NCBI GenBank assembly: GCA_007745635.1
Contig: CP036272.1
Span: forward strand, 3,556,359 to 3,595,478
Direction of reading: 5' to 3'
Length of the DNA: 39,120 nt
Source of the DNA: Stieleria bergensis
GTDB lineage: Bacteria > Planctomycetota > Planctomycetia > Pirellulales > Pirellulaceae
Positions 8,712-17,327 of this stretch are shown here, piece after piece. The notes below the pieces were generated by a model. It ran no database searches. It had not been told where the DNA came from and saw only the letters and a list, made by a program, of their open reading frames with translations. The first letter of the stretch is position 1; every line of letters begins with the position of its first letter. The position numbers and the translations under genes are program-made.

Positions 8712-9503
8712 ATGAGTCTTACCACAATCGCCAAACGCTTTGCTCCTGTTGGTCTGGGCATGATGGCCATTGGAGCCATCTTGTCTTATGAAACCGATCT
8801 TGGGCAGGACACCATCAGCACCGTGTCGACTCTGTTTGACGGCAGCTCTGCCAGCGACACTTCAAAATCGCCCACAAGCCCCAGCACCAATCGGCTAGGC
8901 GATATTGAAAACGTTCGTGATGCGACGCTCTCGAGCAGCCGCTACGATCCAGAGTTAGTGGCCGAACTGACCGGGATTCCCACGGCCGATCAGGGAGGGC
9001 CTTCGCTTGCCGGCAGGCCCGTGGAAGATTTTCGCGAACTGTTGCGTTTCGATCTCACACCGGCCGCGCTGATGACTCGGTATTCGCGGATCAGCACGAC
9101 ATTGGCTGACATGCGTCTCAAAGGCATGCGTGTCCCCGTTGTCACCGGTACGCGCGCTGATGACCTTGCAGGCACACTCACCTACTATTTCGACGGTGCG
9201 GCTCAATTGCAACGTGTCACCTTTGAAGGCTTCACCGGTGATCATCGGCGGATCACCCAAACAATGACATCCTTCTATGGACTCAAACCCGAGCCAACCC
9301 TCGCGGCCGGTGTGTTCACAAAACGTTGGAATGGCAGACCCGTGCACTTTCTGCGTCTGAGCCTGGCGCCCGTGGTTTACAGTGATGCGGTCCATCAAAA
9401 GTACGCGATTTTCCTGGAACTGAACCAGCCAAACTTGGCGTACGGAATTAGCAAAGATGCCCAGCGGATCGTGCATGCGGACAAAGCAACCGGACAGTGG
9501 TAA
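8712..9503 (+). CDS. Membrane-anchored planctomycete-type protein of unknown function
   Basis: 263 residues from the ATG at 8712, chosen because it opens a hydrophobic anchor (APVGLGMMAIGAILSYE); the frame could extend to an ATG at 8598, but that segment has no signal-like character. After the anchor comes a Ser/Thr-rich linker and then a soluble domain from about 70 with VEDFRELLRFDLTP, LADMRLKGMRVPVVTG and YYFDGAAQLQRVTFEGFTG. I recall proteins of this pattern only from planctomycetes (possibly the family labelled DUF6690; from memory, uncertain). The role is unknown. It stands alone between uup and the AI-2E permease. Confidence 0.6.
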   Translation: MSLTTIAKRFAPVGLGMMAIGAILSYETDLGQDTISTVSTLFDGSSASDTSKSPTSPSTNRLGDIENVRDATLSSSRYDPELVAELTGIPTADQGGPSLAGRPVEDFRELLRFDLTPAALMTRYSRISTTLADMRLKGMRVPVVTGTRADDLAGTLTYYFDGAAQLQRVTFEGFTGDHRRITQTMTSFYGLKPEPTLAAGVFTKRWNGRPVHFLRLSLAPVVYSDAVHQKYAIFLELNQPNLAYGISKDAQRIVHADKATGQW

Positions 9504-9665
9504 CCCGTTCGCGGGAACCGTCAGAGTTGACTTTGCCGGTGACCCTTCGCATTCTCCGCACGCGGTTTTGGGCAGGACGCCACAAACGAGCGACACGCGC
9601 GCCTGAAACACCCCCAATTGATGCCCGTCTGAAAATCATTCTGTCTACCAACTGAGCCCAACGCA

Positions 9666-11267
9666 GTGACCGATTCTAACAACACCTCAGGCGGCAAAGT
9701 GAACGATTCGGGAGACATCGAGTCACCGAAAACGGTAAAGCCCCAGGATGCCGAACCCGTCGAATCAACGCGTGGCGGTTTCGGATTTGCACAATCGGGA
9801 CTGCCTAGTCTTTCACGCGTCACGTCAGTCCTGGCTTTGCTGGGGGGGATCATCGTTGTTGGGCTGTTGTTTTACAAAGTCATGGTGGGATTCTTTGTTC
9901 CACTGTTTATGGCTGCGGCACTGGTGGTGATCTTTCGGCCACTGCACCAGTGGTATCTCAACAAGTTTGGTAACCGCCCGCGGATGGCGGCACTCGCCAC
10001 CACATTGTCGATCATGCTGATGGTTCTGCTGCCGATCTGCCTGGTAGTCTCCATCGCGGTTGGTCAGTTAACGGGATTGGTGCGACGCACAGACCTAAAC
10101 AACCTCCAACGCACCCTAGAAACGACCCGCGAGCGTTTCGGCCTGGTGCTTCCTCATTCGGACCAGTACCACCAACTGGACGAAATCGCAACGTCCTTGG
10201 ATCATTGGGACAAGCCAGACTTAGTCAAGACCGAGATCGCCGAAGCAAAGCAGTTGATCCAATACCTGGACGCCGAGGTCTCAGAACGGTCCCCTGACAT
10301 TCCGCCGGCCGAGGGCAGTGCGGCGGCAAACGCGGTCGACCAACTGGCACAGTTGCGCAAACTCTTGGAACAGCAAGCCGGGTTAGCCAACATCAACGAC
10401 GAGGAAAGCCTGGCCGAGGCCTCCAACCGAATCGCCGTTGAAGAACAGTTCCACAGCCAGAGCGTGACCGCTTCGGCAGCCATCAACACTTGGATCAACG
10501 ACTCGCTGGGCGGCAGCATTCGCGCTCAAGCCAAAATGTTGACCAATCCCCGCGAAAAGGAACTGGCGGGCGCCCTGCGCTCGGCCCGTGAATTCATTCA
10601 GCCAAAGTTTGTACAGATCTCCGGAGCAACCGGCAAGATTGTGACGCACACCTTGTTTGCGATGTTCATCATGATCATCGCTGTTTTCTTCTTCTTTGTC
10701 GATGGTCCATCGATGCTGCAAACCATCATGCGACTCAGTCCGCTGGAAGAAGAGTATGAGCGACAGTTGCTGCTGGAGTTCGACAAGACCAGCCGTGCCG
10801 TTGTCTTGGCAAGCATCTTAAGCGCACTGGCACAAGGCATTTTGGCGACCATAGGATTCATTGCCTGCGGGTTCGAATCCTGGGTGCTGCTGTTCATGAT
10901 CACAACCCTGATGGCTCCGATCCCCTTTCTGGGTGCCGCGTCGGTCTGGGTACCGGCGGCATTGTACCTTGCCGTCGTTGATCAAAACTATTGGGCGGCG
11001 GCCTTGCTGGCCATCTACGGAGCAGCACTGGTTTCCCAGATTGACAATGTGATCAAGGCGGTGGTGTTGCACGGCCACAGCGAGCTGCATCCATTAGTCG
11101 CCTTGCTCAGCGTCCTGGGCGGCGTCCCTGTCTTTGGCCCCATTGGAATCCTGGTTGGCCCCATGGTGGTCGTCTTCCTGCAGACCTTGCTGGAAATTCT
11201 CAACCACGAACTCGCCAGTGCAGACCAAGAGGCAAAATCTGCGGCCGAACCCGCGACTGGGAATTAG
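9666..11267 (+). CDS. AI-2E family transporter (permease)
   Basis: 533 residues from a GTG at 9666, preceded by stop codons. A 55-residue polar N-terminus leads to two hydrophobic hairpin helices (about 60-100) and a third (about 115-140). A polar, partly helical insert covers about 145-310, and about five C-terminal transmembrane segments follow. The C-terminal half with GFIACGFESWVLLFMI, PIPFLGA, and the GGVPVFGPIGILVGPMVV block is diagnostic of the AI-2E/UPF0118 family. Members export or import small molecules, or act as Na+/H+ antiporters; despite the name most are unrelated to autoinducer-2. The total length exceeds the usual ~350-400, mainly because of the N-terminus and the insert before the fourth helix. 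Confidence 0.85.
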   Translation: MTDSNNTSGGKVNDSGDIESPKTVKPQDAEPVESTRGGFGFAQSGLPSLSRVTSVLALLGGIIVVGLLFYKVMVGFFVPLFMAAALVVIFRPLHQWYLNKFGNRPRMAALATTLSIMLMVLLPICLVVSIAVGQLTGLVRRTDLNNLQRTLETTRERFGLVLPHSDQYHQLDEIATSLDHWDKPDLVKTEIAEAKQLIQYLDAEVSERSPDIPPAEGSAAANAVDQLAQLRKLLEQQAGLANINDEESLAEASNRIAVEEQFHSQSVTASAAINTWINDSLGGSIRAQAKMLTNPREKELAGALRSAREFIQPKFVQISGATGKIVTHTLFAMFIMIIAVFFFFVDGPSMLQTIMRLSPLEEEYERQLLLEFDKTSRAVVLASILSALAQGILATIGFIACGFESWVLLFMITTLMAPIPFLGAASVWVPAALYLAVVDQNYWAAALLAIYGAALVSQIDNVIKAVVLHGHSELHPLVALLSVLGGVPVFGPIGILVGPMVVVFLQTLLEILNHELASADQEAKSAAEPATGN

Positions 11268-11286
11268 CGACCCTTCCCGTTTTTTT
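11259..11286 (+). terminator. Rho-independent terminator overlapping the AI-2E stop codon
   Basis: A short stem GGGAA (11259-11263) / TTCCC (11274-11278) with a 10-nt loop is followed by seven T residues (11280-11286). The TAG stop codon of the permease (11265-11267) lies within the loop. The stem is short, so it may be weak, but the uninterrupted T run and its position are typical. Confidence 0.5.
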
Positions 11287-11405
11287 CTGAAGATTCCACC
11301 GGTAATTTAAAGCGTTGACGGAATACTGTGAGTGCGGAGTCCAATTAGTCGCTTCATTGCCGACTTGGCTCTTCACAGAATCTTCCTCCGAAACGCCCCA
11401 GGTTG

Positions 11406-11969
11406 ATGGCCGACACCCCTAACCATGACCGGCAAGACGATTACGCAACCTTCGTCTCCCTGCTTGCCCGCTATGACCAGCAGATTCGCCGGTTCATCGC
11501 CATGCTCATGCATTCAAGCGACGCCGTTGATGACGTGATGCAAGAGACCGCCATCGAGTGCTGGAATAAGTTCGAAACCTTCACCGGCCAAGGCGATCCC
11601 GACGAGCCGGAAGAATTTGTCCGCTGGGCGAACGTGATTGCTCGCTACAAAGTCCTTTCCTGGCAGCGTGATCGAGCTCGTGATCGACTGGTCTTTCAAG
11701 AGGAATTGGTGCATCTGTTGGCGGACACCGTCCACGACGAATGGGACCGTTTGGAATCCGAGCGGCAAGCGGTTCAGGCCTGCCTACAAAAGCTTCCGCC
11801 ACGTCAACGACAACTTGTCCTCAGCGTGCACTCGCCAGGTCAATCCGTTGCCGACGTGGCCCGCCAAACGGGACAGAAGCCGCGCCGGCTTTACACCGTC
11901 CTGAATGGGCTGAGAAAACAACTGCTCCTTTGCGTTCAAGATCGGATCACCGTCCAGGCAAGCCAATGA
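11406..11969 (+). CDS. ECF-type RNA polymerase sigma factor
   Basis: 187 residues from the ATG at 11406 (an in-frame TTG lies just before it). Region 2 is recognisable around DAVDDVMQETAIECWNKFETF (about 36-56) with the following WANVIARYKVLSWQRDRAR core-binding and -10 recognition helix. Region 4 is LPPRQRQLVLS...GQSVADVARQTGQKPRRLYTVL (about 135-170), a helix-turn-helix for the -35 element. The sequence resembles the Rhodopirellula/Verrucomicrobium ECF subfamily, whose genes usually precede FecR-LamG proteins. That is the case here: the stop codon overlaps the start of the next gene as ATGA, so they are translationally coupled. The factor probably directs transcription of this operon and related sulfatase genes (inference). 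Confidence 0.9.
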   Translation: MADTPNHDRQDDYATFVSLLARYDQQIRRFIAMLMHSSDAVDDVMQETAIECWNKFETFTGQGDPDEPEEFVRWANVIARYKVLSWQRDRARDRLVFQEELVHLLADTVHDEWDRLESERQAVQACLQKLPPRQRQLVLSVHSPGQSVADVARQTGQKPRRLYTVLNGLRKQLLLCVQDRITVQASQ

Positions 11970-13633
11970 CAGCCGCCCCCCACGAACTCATCGATGCTGC
12001 ACTTGATGGCAGAATCAGTGAAGCCGACTTTGCGCGTCTCCAGGATGCCATGCTTCACGATGCTGAACTGCGTTTGGCTTACCTGCGTGCGAACAATTTG
12101 CATCAGGCGATCAGGGAGCAGGCTGCGTTTCTGTCAGCTGCCTCACAATCCGCGAGCGACGACAACGGCTCGTTCTTGCCCACCCCAGCACTGCCTCCCT
12201 CGGCAACTGCGATACGTTGGCCGGTGAAGTTAGCGCTCGCAACTGGACTAGCCTTTTGCATCGCCAGTCTCGCCTACTTTGCAGGCTGGAATGCATCGAC
12301 CAGCAACCGACTGACCGGCAACTCAACAGAAACGCTGTTATCCGGACATGCCACGCTGCGTCGTTCTCTAAACATCAACTGGACGGACCAGCAGTCGCCA
12401 TTTCAAGATGGCCAGGTTCTGCCGCAAGGCAAACTTCAATTCGCGGCCGGGGTCGCCGAGATTGATTTCTTTTGTGGTGCCAGCGTTGTCATCGAAGGCC
12501 CCGCCGACCTGGACATTGTCTCTGACTGGGAGGTCACCTTGCACACCGGTCGCTTGCGAGCTTCCGTCCCCCCAGCGGCTCGTGGCTTTAAAGTCAATGC
12601 TGCCGAGACACAGATCGTTGACCTGGGAACCGAATTTGCCGTCGTGGTCTCCGATCGCAACGCCGACGTGCAAGTCATTGATGGCGAGATTCGTATCGAC
12701 GGTGGCCAGCTGGACGGAACCCACTTGCTAACCGGACAACGACGAAGCCTGACTCATGATCAACCCACTGATTCAGCCCTTGAATCGATCCTTACCACCA
12801 AGCAGTTGCAACTGAAGTACCAAGACGCCTTGGCTTCGCATTGGCTACGATGGCAATCAGCCACTCAAAGCATCGCAGCCCGCGACGACTTGATCGCCTA
12901 TTACCCGATCACGTCATGTATTCAGGGACGCACCGTTCAGAATGTCGGCCCCACCGGTTCGCTCAATGATGGACAAATTGTGGGACCTGTCCAAGTTGAT
13001 GATGGCCGCTTCCCTGCCCTGTCTTCAGCCTTGGACTTTTCATCGCCCGGTTCTCGCGTCCGCACACGCATTGACGGAGAATTCTCGGCGTTCAGTTTCA
13101 CTTGCTGGGTCAACATCAATCGCCTAGACAATCTGTACAACGCCCTGTTCATGGCCGACGGTTATGAAAATGGCGAGCCACACTGGCAAATTCGCAACGA
13201 CGGCAGCTTGATGTTCTCTGTGATGGTCGATGACACTCAAGAGATCAAGGTGAACACTCGCTTTGAAGACAAACCCGTGACCGACGCTGGCCTGCACCGT
13301 GTCTATTTCACCAAACCCGTATGGAATGATTCCATGCGTGATCGCTGGATCCATTTGGCCGCTGTCTATGACCTGGACGGACGCAAGGTGTCCCAGTACG
13401 TCAACGGTGAACTCGTTGGCGAAGAAACCATCCCCCAGAAGTTTGTCCCCCAAACGTTGCGTATCGGCGGCGCCGAACTTGGCAATTGGGGACAGCCCTT
13501 TCGCAATTCACCATGGTTCGCCGTTCGAAACTTGAACGGTAAAATCGACGACATGTTGCTACTGGATTCCGCTCTGGACGCACAAGCCATCCGCGCTCTT
13601 TATCAACTGGGTAAACCACTCGGATATGAATAA
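11966..13633 (+). CDS. FecR-LamG membrane protein, putative anti-sigma regulator
   Basis: 555 residues from the ATG at 11966. The frame opens further upstream, but that part overlaps the sigma gene and is not used. The N-terminal ~75 residues are cytoplasmic and helical (ELIDAALDGRISEADFARL), like the sigma-binding part of FecR-type regulators. One transmembrane helix follows at about 88-105 (LALATGLAFCIASLAYFAG). Next is a FecR domain (about 140-260, with GTEFAVVVSDRNADVQVIDG) and, from about 310, a LamG/concanavalin-like jelly roll (FSFTCWVNINRLDN, WIHLAAVYDLDG). This suits a sensor that holds the ECF factor at the membrane and feels a periplasmic ligand, perhaps a glycan. It overlaps the sulfatase gene by eight bases. 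Confidence 0.85.
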   Translation: MTAAPHELIDAALDGRISEADFARLQDAMLHDAELRLAYLRANNLHQAIREQAAFLSAASQSASDDNGSFLPTPALPPSATAIRWPVKLALATGLAFCIASLAYFAGWNASTSNRLTGNSTETLLSGHATLRRSLNINWTDQQSPFQDGQVLPQGKLQFAAGVAEIDFFCGASVVIEGPADLDIVSDWEVTLHTGRLRASVPPAARGFKVNAAETQIVDLGTEFAVVVSDRNADVQVIDGEIRIDGGQLDGTHLLTGQRRSLTHDQPTDSALESILTTKQLQLKYQDALASHWLRWQSATQSIAARDDLIAYYPITSCIQGRTVQNVGPTGSLNDGQIVGPVQVDDGRFPALSSALDFSSPGSRVRTRIDGEFSAFSFTCWVNINRLDNLYNALFMADGYENGEPHWQIRNDGSLMFSVMVDDTQEIKVNTRFEDKPVTDAGLHRVYFTKPVWNDSMRDRWIHLAAVYDLDGRKVSQYVNGELVGEETIPQKFVPQTLRIGGAELGNWGQPFRNSPWFAVRNLNGKIDDMLLLDSALDAQAIRALYQLGKPLGYE

Positions 13634-15284
13634 TCCGCCTGCCTCTCGACTGAGTCATCTGTTCATTGTTCCCATCGTGATCGCCATGTGGGCGGGACTG
13701 GTCGCTGCGGAACAGCGTCCCAATATCCTGTTCATTGCCGTTGACGACCTGCGTCCCGAACTCGGATGCTATGGGTCTCCGATTGCCCAGAGCCCAAACT
13801 TGGATGCGCTGGCTGATGACGGATTGCTCTTTCACCGCGCCTATTGCCAACAAGCAATCTGCCGTCCCTCCCGAGCCAGTCTGATGACAGGAGCACGGCC
13901 TGACACCACCGGCTTGTACCATAACTACGTTGCCCTGCGCGATCTGCAACCCCAAATTGTCACGCTGCCGCAGCACTTGATCCAGCACGGATATGAAACG
14001 GCTTACTGCGGCAAAATCTTCCACCGTGGCGATACGGATGACGCGCAATCATGGAGTCGCACTGCGGTTCGAAAAGTCCCTGGTCTTCCCCGGCCGAACG
14101 GCCCCTATGCTCTGCCTAAAAACAACCAACTAAAAGCCAGCAACTTGAAAGCGATGATCGCCAAGTACGGCGACCAAGCCAAACGCGGCCTAGCACAGGG
14201 GCCCGCATACGAGAATGCAGATGTGCCAGACCATGCCTACAACGACGGTTACAACACGCAAATGGCCATCGCGACGATGAAGGAGATGGCAATGGATCCG
14301 AAGAAACCATTCTTCCTCGCGATGGGATTTCATCGGCCTCACCTGAACTGGACCGCCCCCAGCAAATACTGGGACTTGTACGATCCAAAACAGATCCCGA
14401 TGTCCGCACAACCCATTGGGCCAACAGCGGGAGCCGCAATGGGGCTGCACGCCTCATTTGAGCTGCGGACTCGCTATGGAATCCCCAAGCACGGCGACCT
14501 CCCCAAACCGCTCGCAAGGACACTCAAGCATGCCTACCTCGCCTGCGTTAGCTATGTCGATGCTCAGATTGGACTGCTGATCGATGCTCTCGAACAACAA
14601 GGGCTACGTGAGAACACCATCATCATTGTCTGGGGCGATCATGGCTGGCACCTCGGCGACATGGGCATCTGGGGAAAAGCCACCAACTATGAAATCGCGA
14701 CGCGCGTTCCCCTGTTGATCTGGACGCCCAACATGAAGACACGCGGCAAAGGCACCGACGCATTGGTTGAACTGGTCGATATCTACCCCACTCTTTGCCA
14801 ACTATCAGGCGTGCCCTGTCCCCAGCACGTGGAAGGCAAAAGCTTTGTCCCGCTATTGAATGATCCCGATCAGACCTGGAAACAGGCCGCCTACAGCCAG
14901 TACCCTAATCCCGCACTACGCGAATGGGCAGCCAACCCGCTCTCAGACGCCATGCGAGAAACTTGGTTTGGCCCGCTGATCTCGGACGTCGAGCAACGCA
15001 TCATCAAACAGCAGGGATCCTCCTGGGACCGCGAACTGTTTGAAAAACATCTGATGGGTTACACCATGCGCACCGATCGCTATCGATTGGTGCTTTGGCT
15101 TGACCATCGCGATCGTGACTCGGAAGCTCTCTATGCAGAGCTTTATGATCACGAAACCGATCCGCTAGAAACCACGAACATTGCCGCTGAGCACCCTGCT
15201 CTGGTCACCAAACTCAGTCACCAACTAAGAGCCCAGTGGAAACAAGCCGGCGACAAAGTCGGCTCTGCTGCCGGTGTTCAATAG
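13626..15284 (+). CDS. Secreted type I sulfatase (iduronate-2-sulfatase-like)
   Basis: 552 residues. A signal peptide covers about 1-29, then RPNILFIAVDDLRPELGCYG with the metal-binding Asp40-Asp41. The formylglycine motif is C-R-P-S-R with Cys79, followed by ASLMTG; the C-x-P-S-R form is matured by the aerobic formylglycine-generating enzyme. The second metal site is WGDHGWHLGDMG near residue 338. DDLRPELGCYG together with a C-terminal block on dose-type residues (RYRLVLWLDHRD) most resembles iduronate-2-sulfatase relatives (S1_7-like). It hydrolyses sulfate esters, plausibly on algal polysaccharides, in the periplasm or outside. The gene starts inside the end of the FecR-LamG gene, so all three are a coupled operon. 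The exact substrate cannot be told from sequence. Confidence 0.92.
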   Translation: MNNPPASRLSHLFIVPIVIAMWAGLVAAEQRPNILFIAVDDLRPELGCYGSPIAQSPNLDALADDGLLFHRAYCQQAICRPSRASLMTGARPDTTGLYHNYVALRDLQPQIVTLPQHLIQHGYETAYCGKIFHRGDTDDAQSWSRTAVRKVPGLPRPNGPYALPKNNQLKASNLKAMIAKYGDQAKRGLAQGPAYENADVPDHAYNDGYNTQMAIATMKEMAMDPKKPFFLAMGFHRPHLNWTAPSKYWDLYDPKQIPMSAQPIGPTAGAAMGLHASFELRTRYGIPKHGDLPKPLARTLKHAYLACVSYVDAQIGLLIDALEQQGLRENTIIIVWGDHGWHLGDMGIWGKATNYEIATRVPLLIWTPNMKTRGKGTDALVELVDIYPTLCQLSGVPCPQHVEGKSFVPLLNDPDQTWKQAAYSQYPNPALREWAANPLSDAMRETWFGPLISDVEQRIIKQQGSSWDRELFEKHLMGYTMRTDRYRLVLWLDHRDRDSEALYAELYDHETDPLETTNIAAEHPALVTKLSHQLRAQWKQAGDKVGSAAGVQ

Positions 15285-15335
15285 CCCAATACAGACGCAA
15301 TCGCGCTGCGAGCCCCTTCCGGCAAAACGCCGAAA

Positions 15336-15581
15336 TCAATCCTCTGCATCGATGGCCTGCAGGGCATCGATTAACATGCTGTGCTCAGCTTGACAACAGG
15401 GACACTGTTCAAGATGCAACTGGACAATCTGCATCGCCTCGGGAATCGGTTGCCCCAGCAATTCCAGTTCCGTGAACTCGGCCAAATGCTCAAAGCAGCC
15501 ATCGCAATCCAGGCAGTCCTGCTTCGCATCACGAACCATCTGTAAAAGCTGAGCCCGCTGCTGTTCAGTAAGTTTGCTCAT
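15336..15581 (-). CDS. Small zinc-type anti-sigma factor candidate
   Basis: 81 residues. Two ATG codons stand in tandem (15584 and 15581); a GGAG at a spacing of seven favours 15581. The frame could extend into the sigma gene only by a TTG. The protein has C23-x2-C26-x2-C29-x2-H32 and, near the C-terminus, H56-x3-C60-x2-C63, the HX3CX2C signature of zinc-associated anti-sigma (ZAS) factors. Its start lies 13 bp after the stop of the ECF sigma gene on the same strand, the classic pair arrangement. It lacks a transmembrane helix, so it would be a soluble, possibly redox-sensitive, regulator. The cysteine match is seen; the function is inferred. Confidence 0.65.
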   Translation of the reverse strand: MSKLTEQQRAQLLQMVRDAKQDCLDCDGCFEHLAEFTELELLGQPIPEAMQIVQLHLEQCPCCQAEHSMLIDALQAIDAED

Positions 15582-15594
15582 CATAAGGCTCCGC

Positions 15595-16266
15595 TCAGTG
15601 GGTTCCAAAATTCAAGTCGTCACTGGCGACACCAGCGGCTTCTAAACCAGACCGAAGTTTCAGTTTTGCGTCGTGAATCAGTTTGTAGACGCTGTTCCGA
15701 TTACTATCGGTCTTTGCCGCGATCACTTCAACTGGCAAGCCGTCAAGCAAGGCACGAATCGCGACACGCTGCCGATCCGTCAACACTTCATCGATCAGTT
15801 GCTGAAGGACAGCAATCATGCCCTGTTGATCCACAACCTCGGCTGGAGACTGTTCAACCGAAGTCACGTCAAACGTTGTTCCGCGATCGCGGCTCAATGA
15901 GTCCAACGAGACATCTGCAAAATGCTTGCGACGACGTTTGCTAATGGCAATCCGCGTTGCAATGGTCATCGCCCAGGTCGTGAATCGACTGCGGCCTTGA
16001 AACTGTTGGAGCGATTCAAGCACTTTTAGCAACGCTTCTTGAACAACGTCCTCCAAGTGCATTCCAACCGAATTGCCAGCACCGAACGATTTCGACAAGC
16101 CACGCAAGAGAATCCTACGCAGCTCCTCAATCGCTTCATCACGGGTAACTTGATTCCCCTGCAACCGCGCGATCCAAGAATCCGGCGCTGAGGACGCGAT
16201 CGTCTCAATCGCGTCGTGGGCGGCATCTTCCATGCTAGAAAACCTTTCAATGACGGTCCGATCCAT
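15595..16266 (-). CDS. ECF-type RNA polymerase sigma factor (second)
   Basis: 223 residues from the ATG at 16266 (MDRTVIERF). The frame is open 61 codons further up, but that part has low protein-like character. Region 2 is HLEDVVQEALLKVLESLQQF followed by SRFTTWAMTIATRIAISKRRR. Region 4 is LTDRQRVAIRALLDGLPVEVIAAKTDSNRNSVYKLIHDA. The N-terminal ~40 residues are an extra helical extension. The stop is followed 13 bp later by the cysteine-rich anti-sigma candidate, so the two form an operon. It is convergent with the sulfatase operon. Unlike the sigma factor at 11406, there is no FecR partner here, so the two systems answer different signals (inference). Confidence 0.88.
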   Translation of the reverse strand: MDRTVIERFSSMEDAAHDAIETIASSAPDSWIARLQGNQVTRDEAIEELRRILLRGLSKSFGAGNSVGMHLEDVVQEALLKVLESLQQFQGRSRFTTWAMTIATRIAISKRRRKHFADVSLDSLSRDRGTTFDVTSVEQSPAEVVDQQGMIAVLQQLIDEVLTDRQRVAIRALLDGLPVEVIAAKTDSNRNSVYKLIHDAKLKLRSGLEAAGVASDDLNFGTH

Positions 16267-16556
16267 GCTGATCGTTTGACAAAGCTCTTTACCTCTAGCT
16301 GCCAATGACTGATTGACGCTATCAGCCGCCAAGATCTTACCCGATGACTCAACCGACCACAGAAAAACTTTGGCAAATCGGCCGTCTACACCATGCTTCC
16401 GCCCGGCCGATTTCCCGTGCGAAGCCCCAACCAAGACGTTCCTCAACAACCCGCCAAACGACCACCGCTGACGAACATGCCAGCATGATCATGACGCAAA
16501 CCGAACGAAAACAAATTCCTCGCCACGCCACCTTTCAGCTGACCCCAGCAACCATG

Positions 16557-16946
16557 TTACAGCAACAGTCCAATCAGCAGCGTCAGCAGACACAGCAGCA
16601 TCAATCCGGCGATGATCGCGCTAATCAGATTTTGACGCCTCTCGGATGCGACGCTCCCATCAACGCCAGCACTAGCCATCGCTTCAGTCTGGTCAGCGAT
16701 GCCCCCAGCGACGACTCCGGCCAAAGGATCCGCAGCGTCCAAACCTGTTAGCACTCCACTGGCCGCCACCCAATCGCTCTGCAGTACCATCACGTCCACA
16801 AAGCCCGGAGCCTCCGCCTTGAACCCCGAGGTGAATCCGCCAACGGCCATCGCCTTGACCCCGTTATCTTCCAACAGGTTCACAATCGCCGAAGCATGAA
16901 TCTCCGAGGGGAGCGTCACCAAACGTTTCAGACCTTGCTTTGTCAT
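16557..16946 (-). CDS. DUF2007 domain protein with C-terminal membrane anchor
   Basis: 129 residues from the ATG at 16946; an open upstream part is Cys-rich and unlikely to be translated. Residues 1-65 (LKRLVTLPSEIHASAIVNLL, GVKAMAVGGFTSGFKAEAPG, VDVMVLQSDWVAA) match the DUF2007 ferredoxin-like fold, annotated as a putative prokaryotic signal-transducing domain. An acidic linker leads to one C-terminal transmembrane helix (ISAIIAGLMLLCLLTLLIGLLL region, about 106-129). No partner gene is adjacent: 290 bp separate it from the sigma gene's start, and a minisatellite lies upstream. Function unknown beyond the domain. Confidence 0.75.
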   Translation of the reverse strand: MTKQGLKRLVTLPSEIHASAIVNLLEDNGVKAMAVGGFTSGFKAEAPGFVDVMVLQSDWVAASGVLTGLDAADPLAGVVAGGIADQTEAMASAGVDGSVASERRQNLISAIIAGLMLLCLLTLLIGLLL

Positions 16947-17033
16947 CAGAACAACCACCTCGTGTCTAGAGTCGCGGCAAATGCAAAGCACATTGCATCG
17001 GCAAACCGCACATGATACCACACTGCATTAGAA

Positions 17034-17115
17034 AACACTGCCTGAGCGAACACTGCCTGAGCGAACACTGCCTGAGCGAACACTGCCTGAGCGAACACTG
17101 CCTGAGCGAACACTG
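17034..17115. repeat. 15-bp tandem repeat, five full copies, intergenic
   Basis: Five perfect copies of CCTGAGCGAACACTG occupy 17041-17115, with a partial copy (AACACTG) just before. The array lies between the DUF2007 gene and the NTF2-like gene, about 95 bp upstream of the former's start. Because 15 is divisible by three, several frames stay open through it (minus-strand pentapeptide FAQAV), but there is no sign that it is translated. It does not have the spacer structure of CRISPR. Confidence 0.95.
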
Positions 17116-17327
17116 TGCCCAATGACCGACGACAGGATGCGTGCAATTTGGCGACCGAGAACAGACTTCGGCAAGCACGGCATCATGATCGCGGCATTTG
17201 CTTCCCCCGAGCGAGAATCTCAATCAGCCCTGTGACGACCTGCGGCTGAAACTTTGATAACAAGCCGAGCCGAAACACTCCCCAGTTGAATGGCAAGCTC
17301 TGCCAGACCGGGCGTTGCGACGGCGCT

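Noticed and set aside
9629..9662. tRNA-like D-arm on the minus strand (GCTCAGTTGGTAGA)
   Set aside because: The D-arm string is present, but no anticodon stem, T-arm (GTTCGAATC) or acceptor pairing follows, so it is not a tRNA gene; at most a remnant or chance.
10870..10880. GGTTCGAATCC, identical to a tRNA T-loop
   Set aside because: It lies inside the AI-2E permease reading frame with no surrounding cloverleaf.
16344..16751. Plus-strand 135-codon frame
   Set aside because: Gln/Thr/His-rich shadow across the sigma leader and the DUF2007 gene.
17034..17115. CRISPR array
   Set aside because: Units are directly adjacent with no spacers; a simple tandem repeat.
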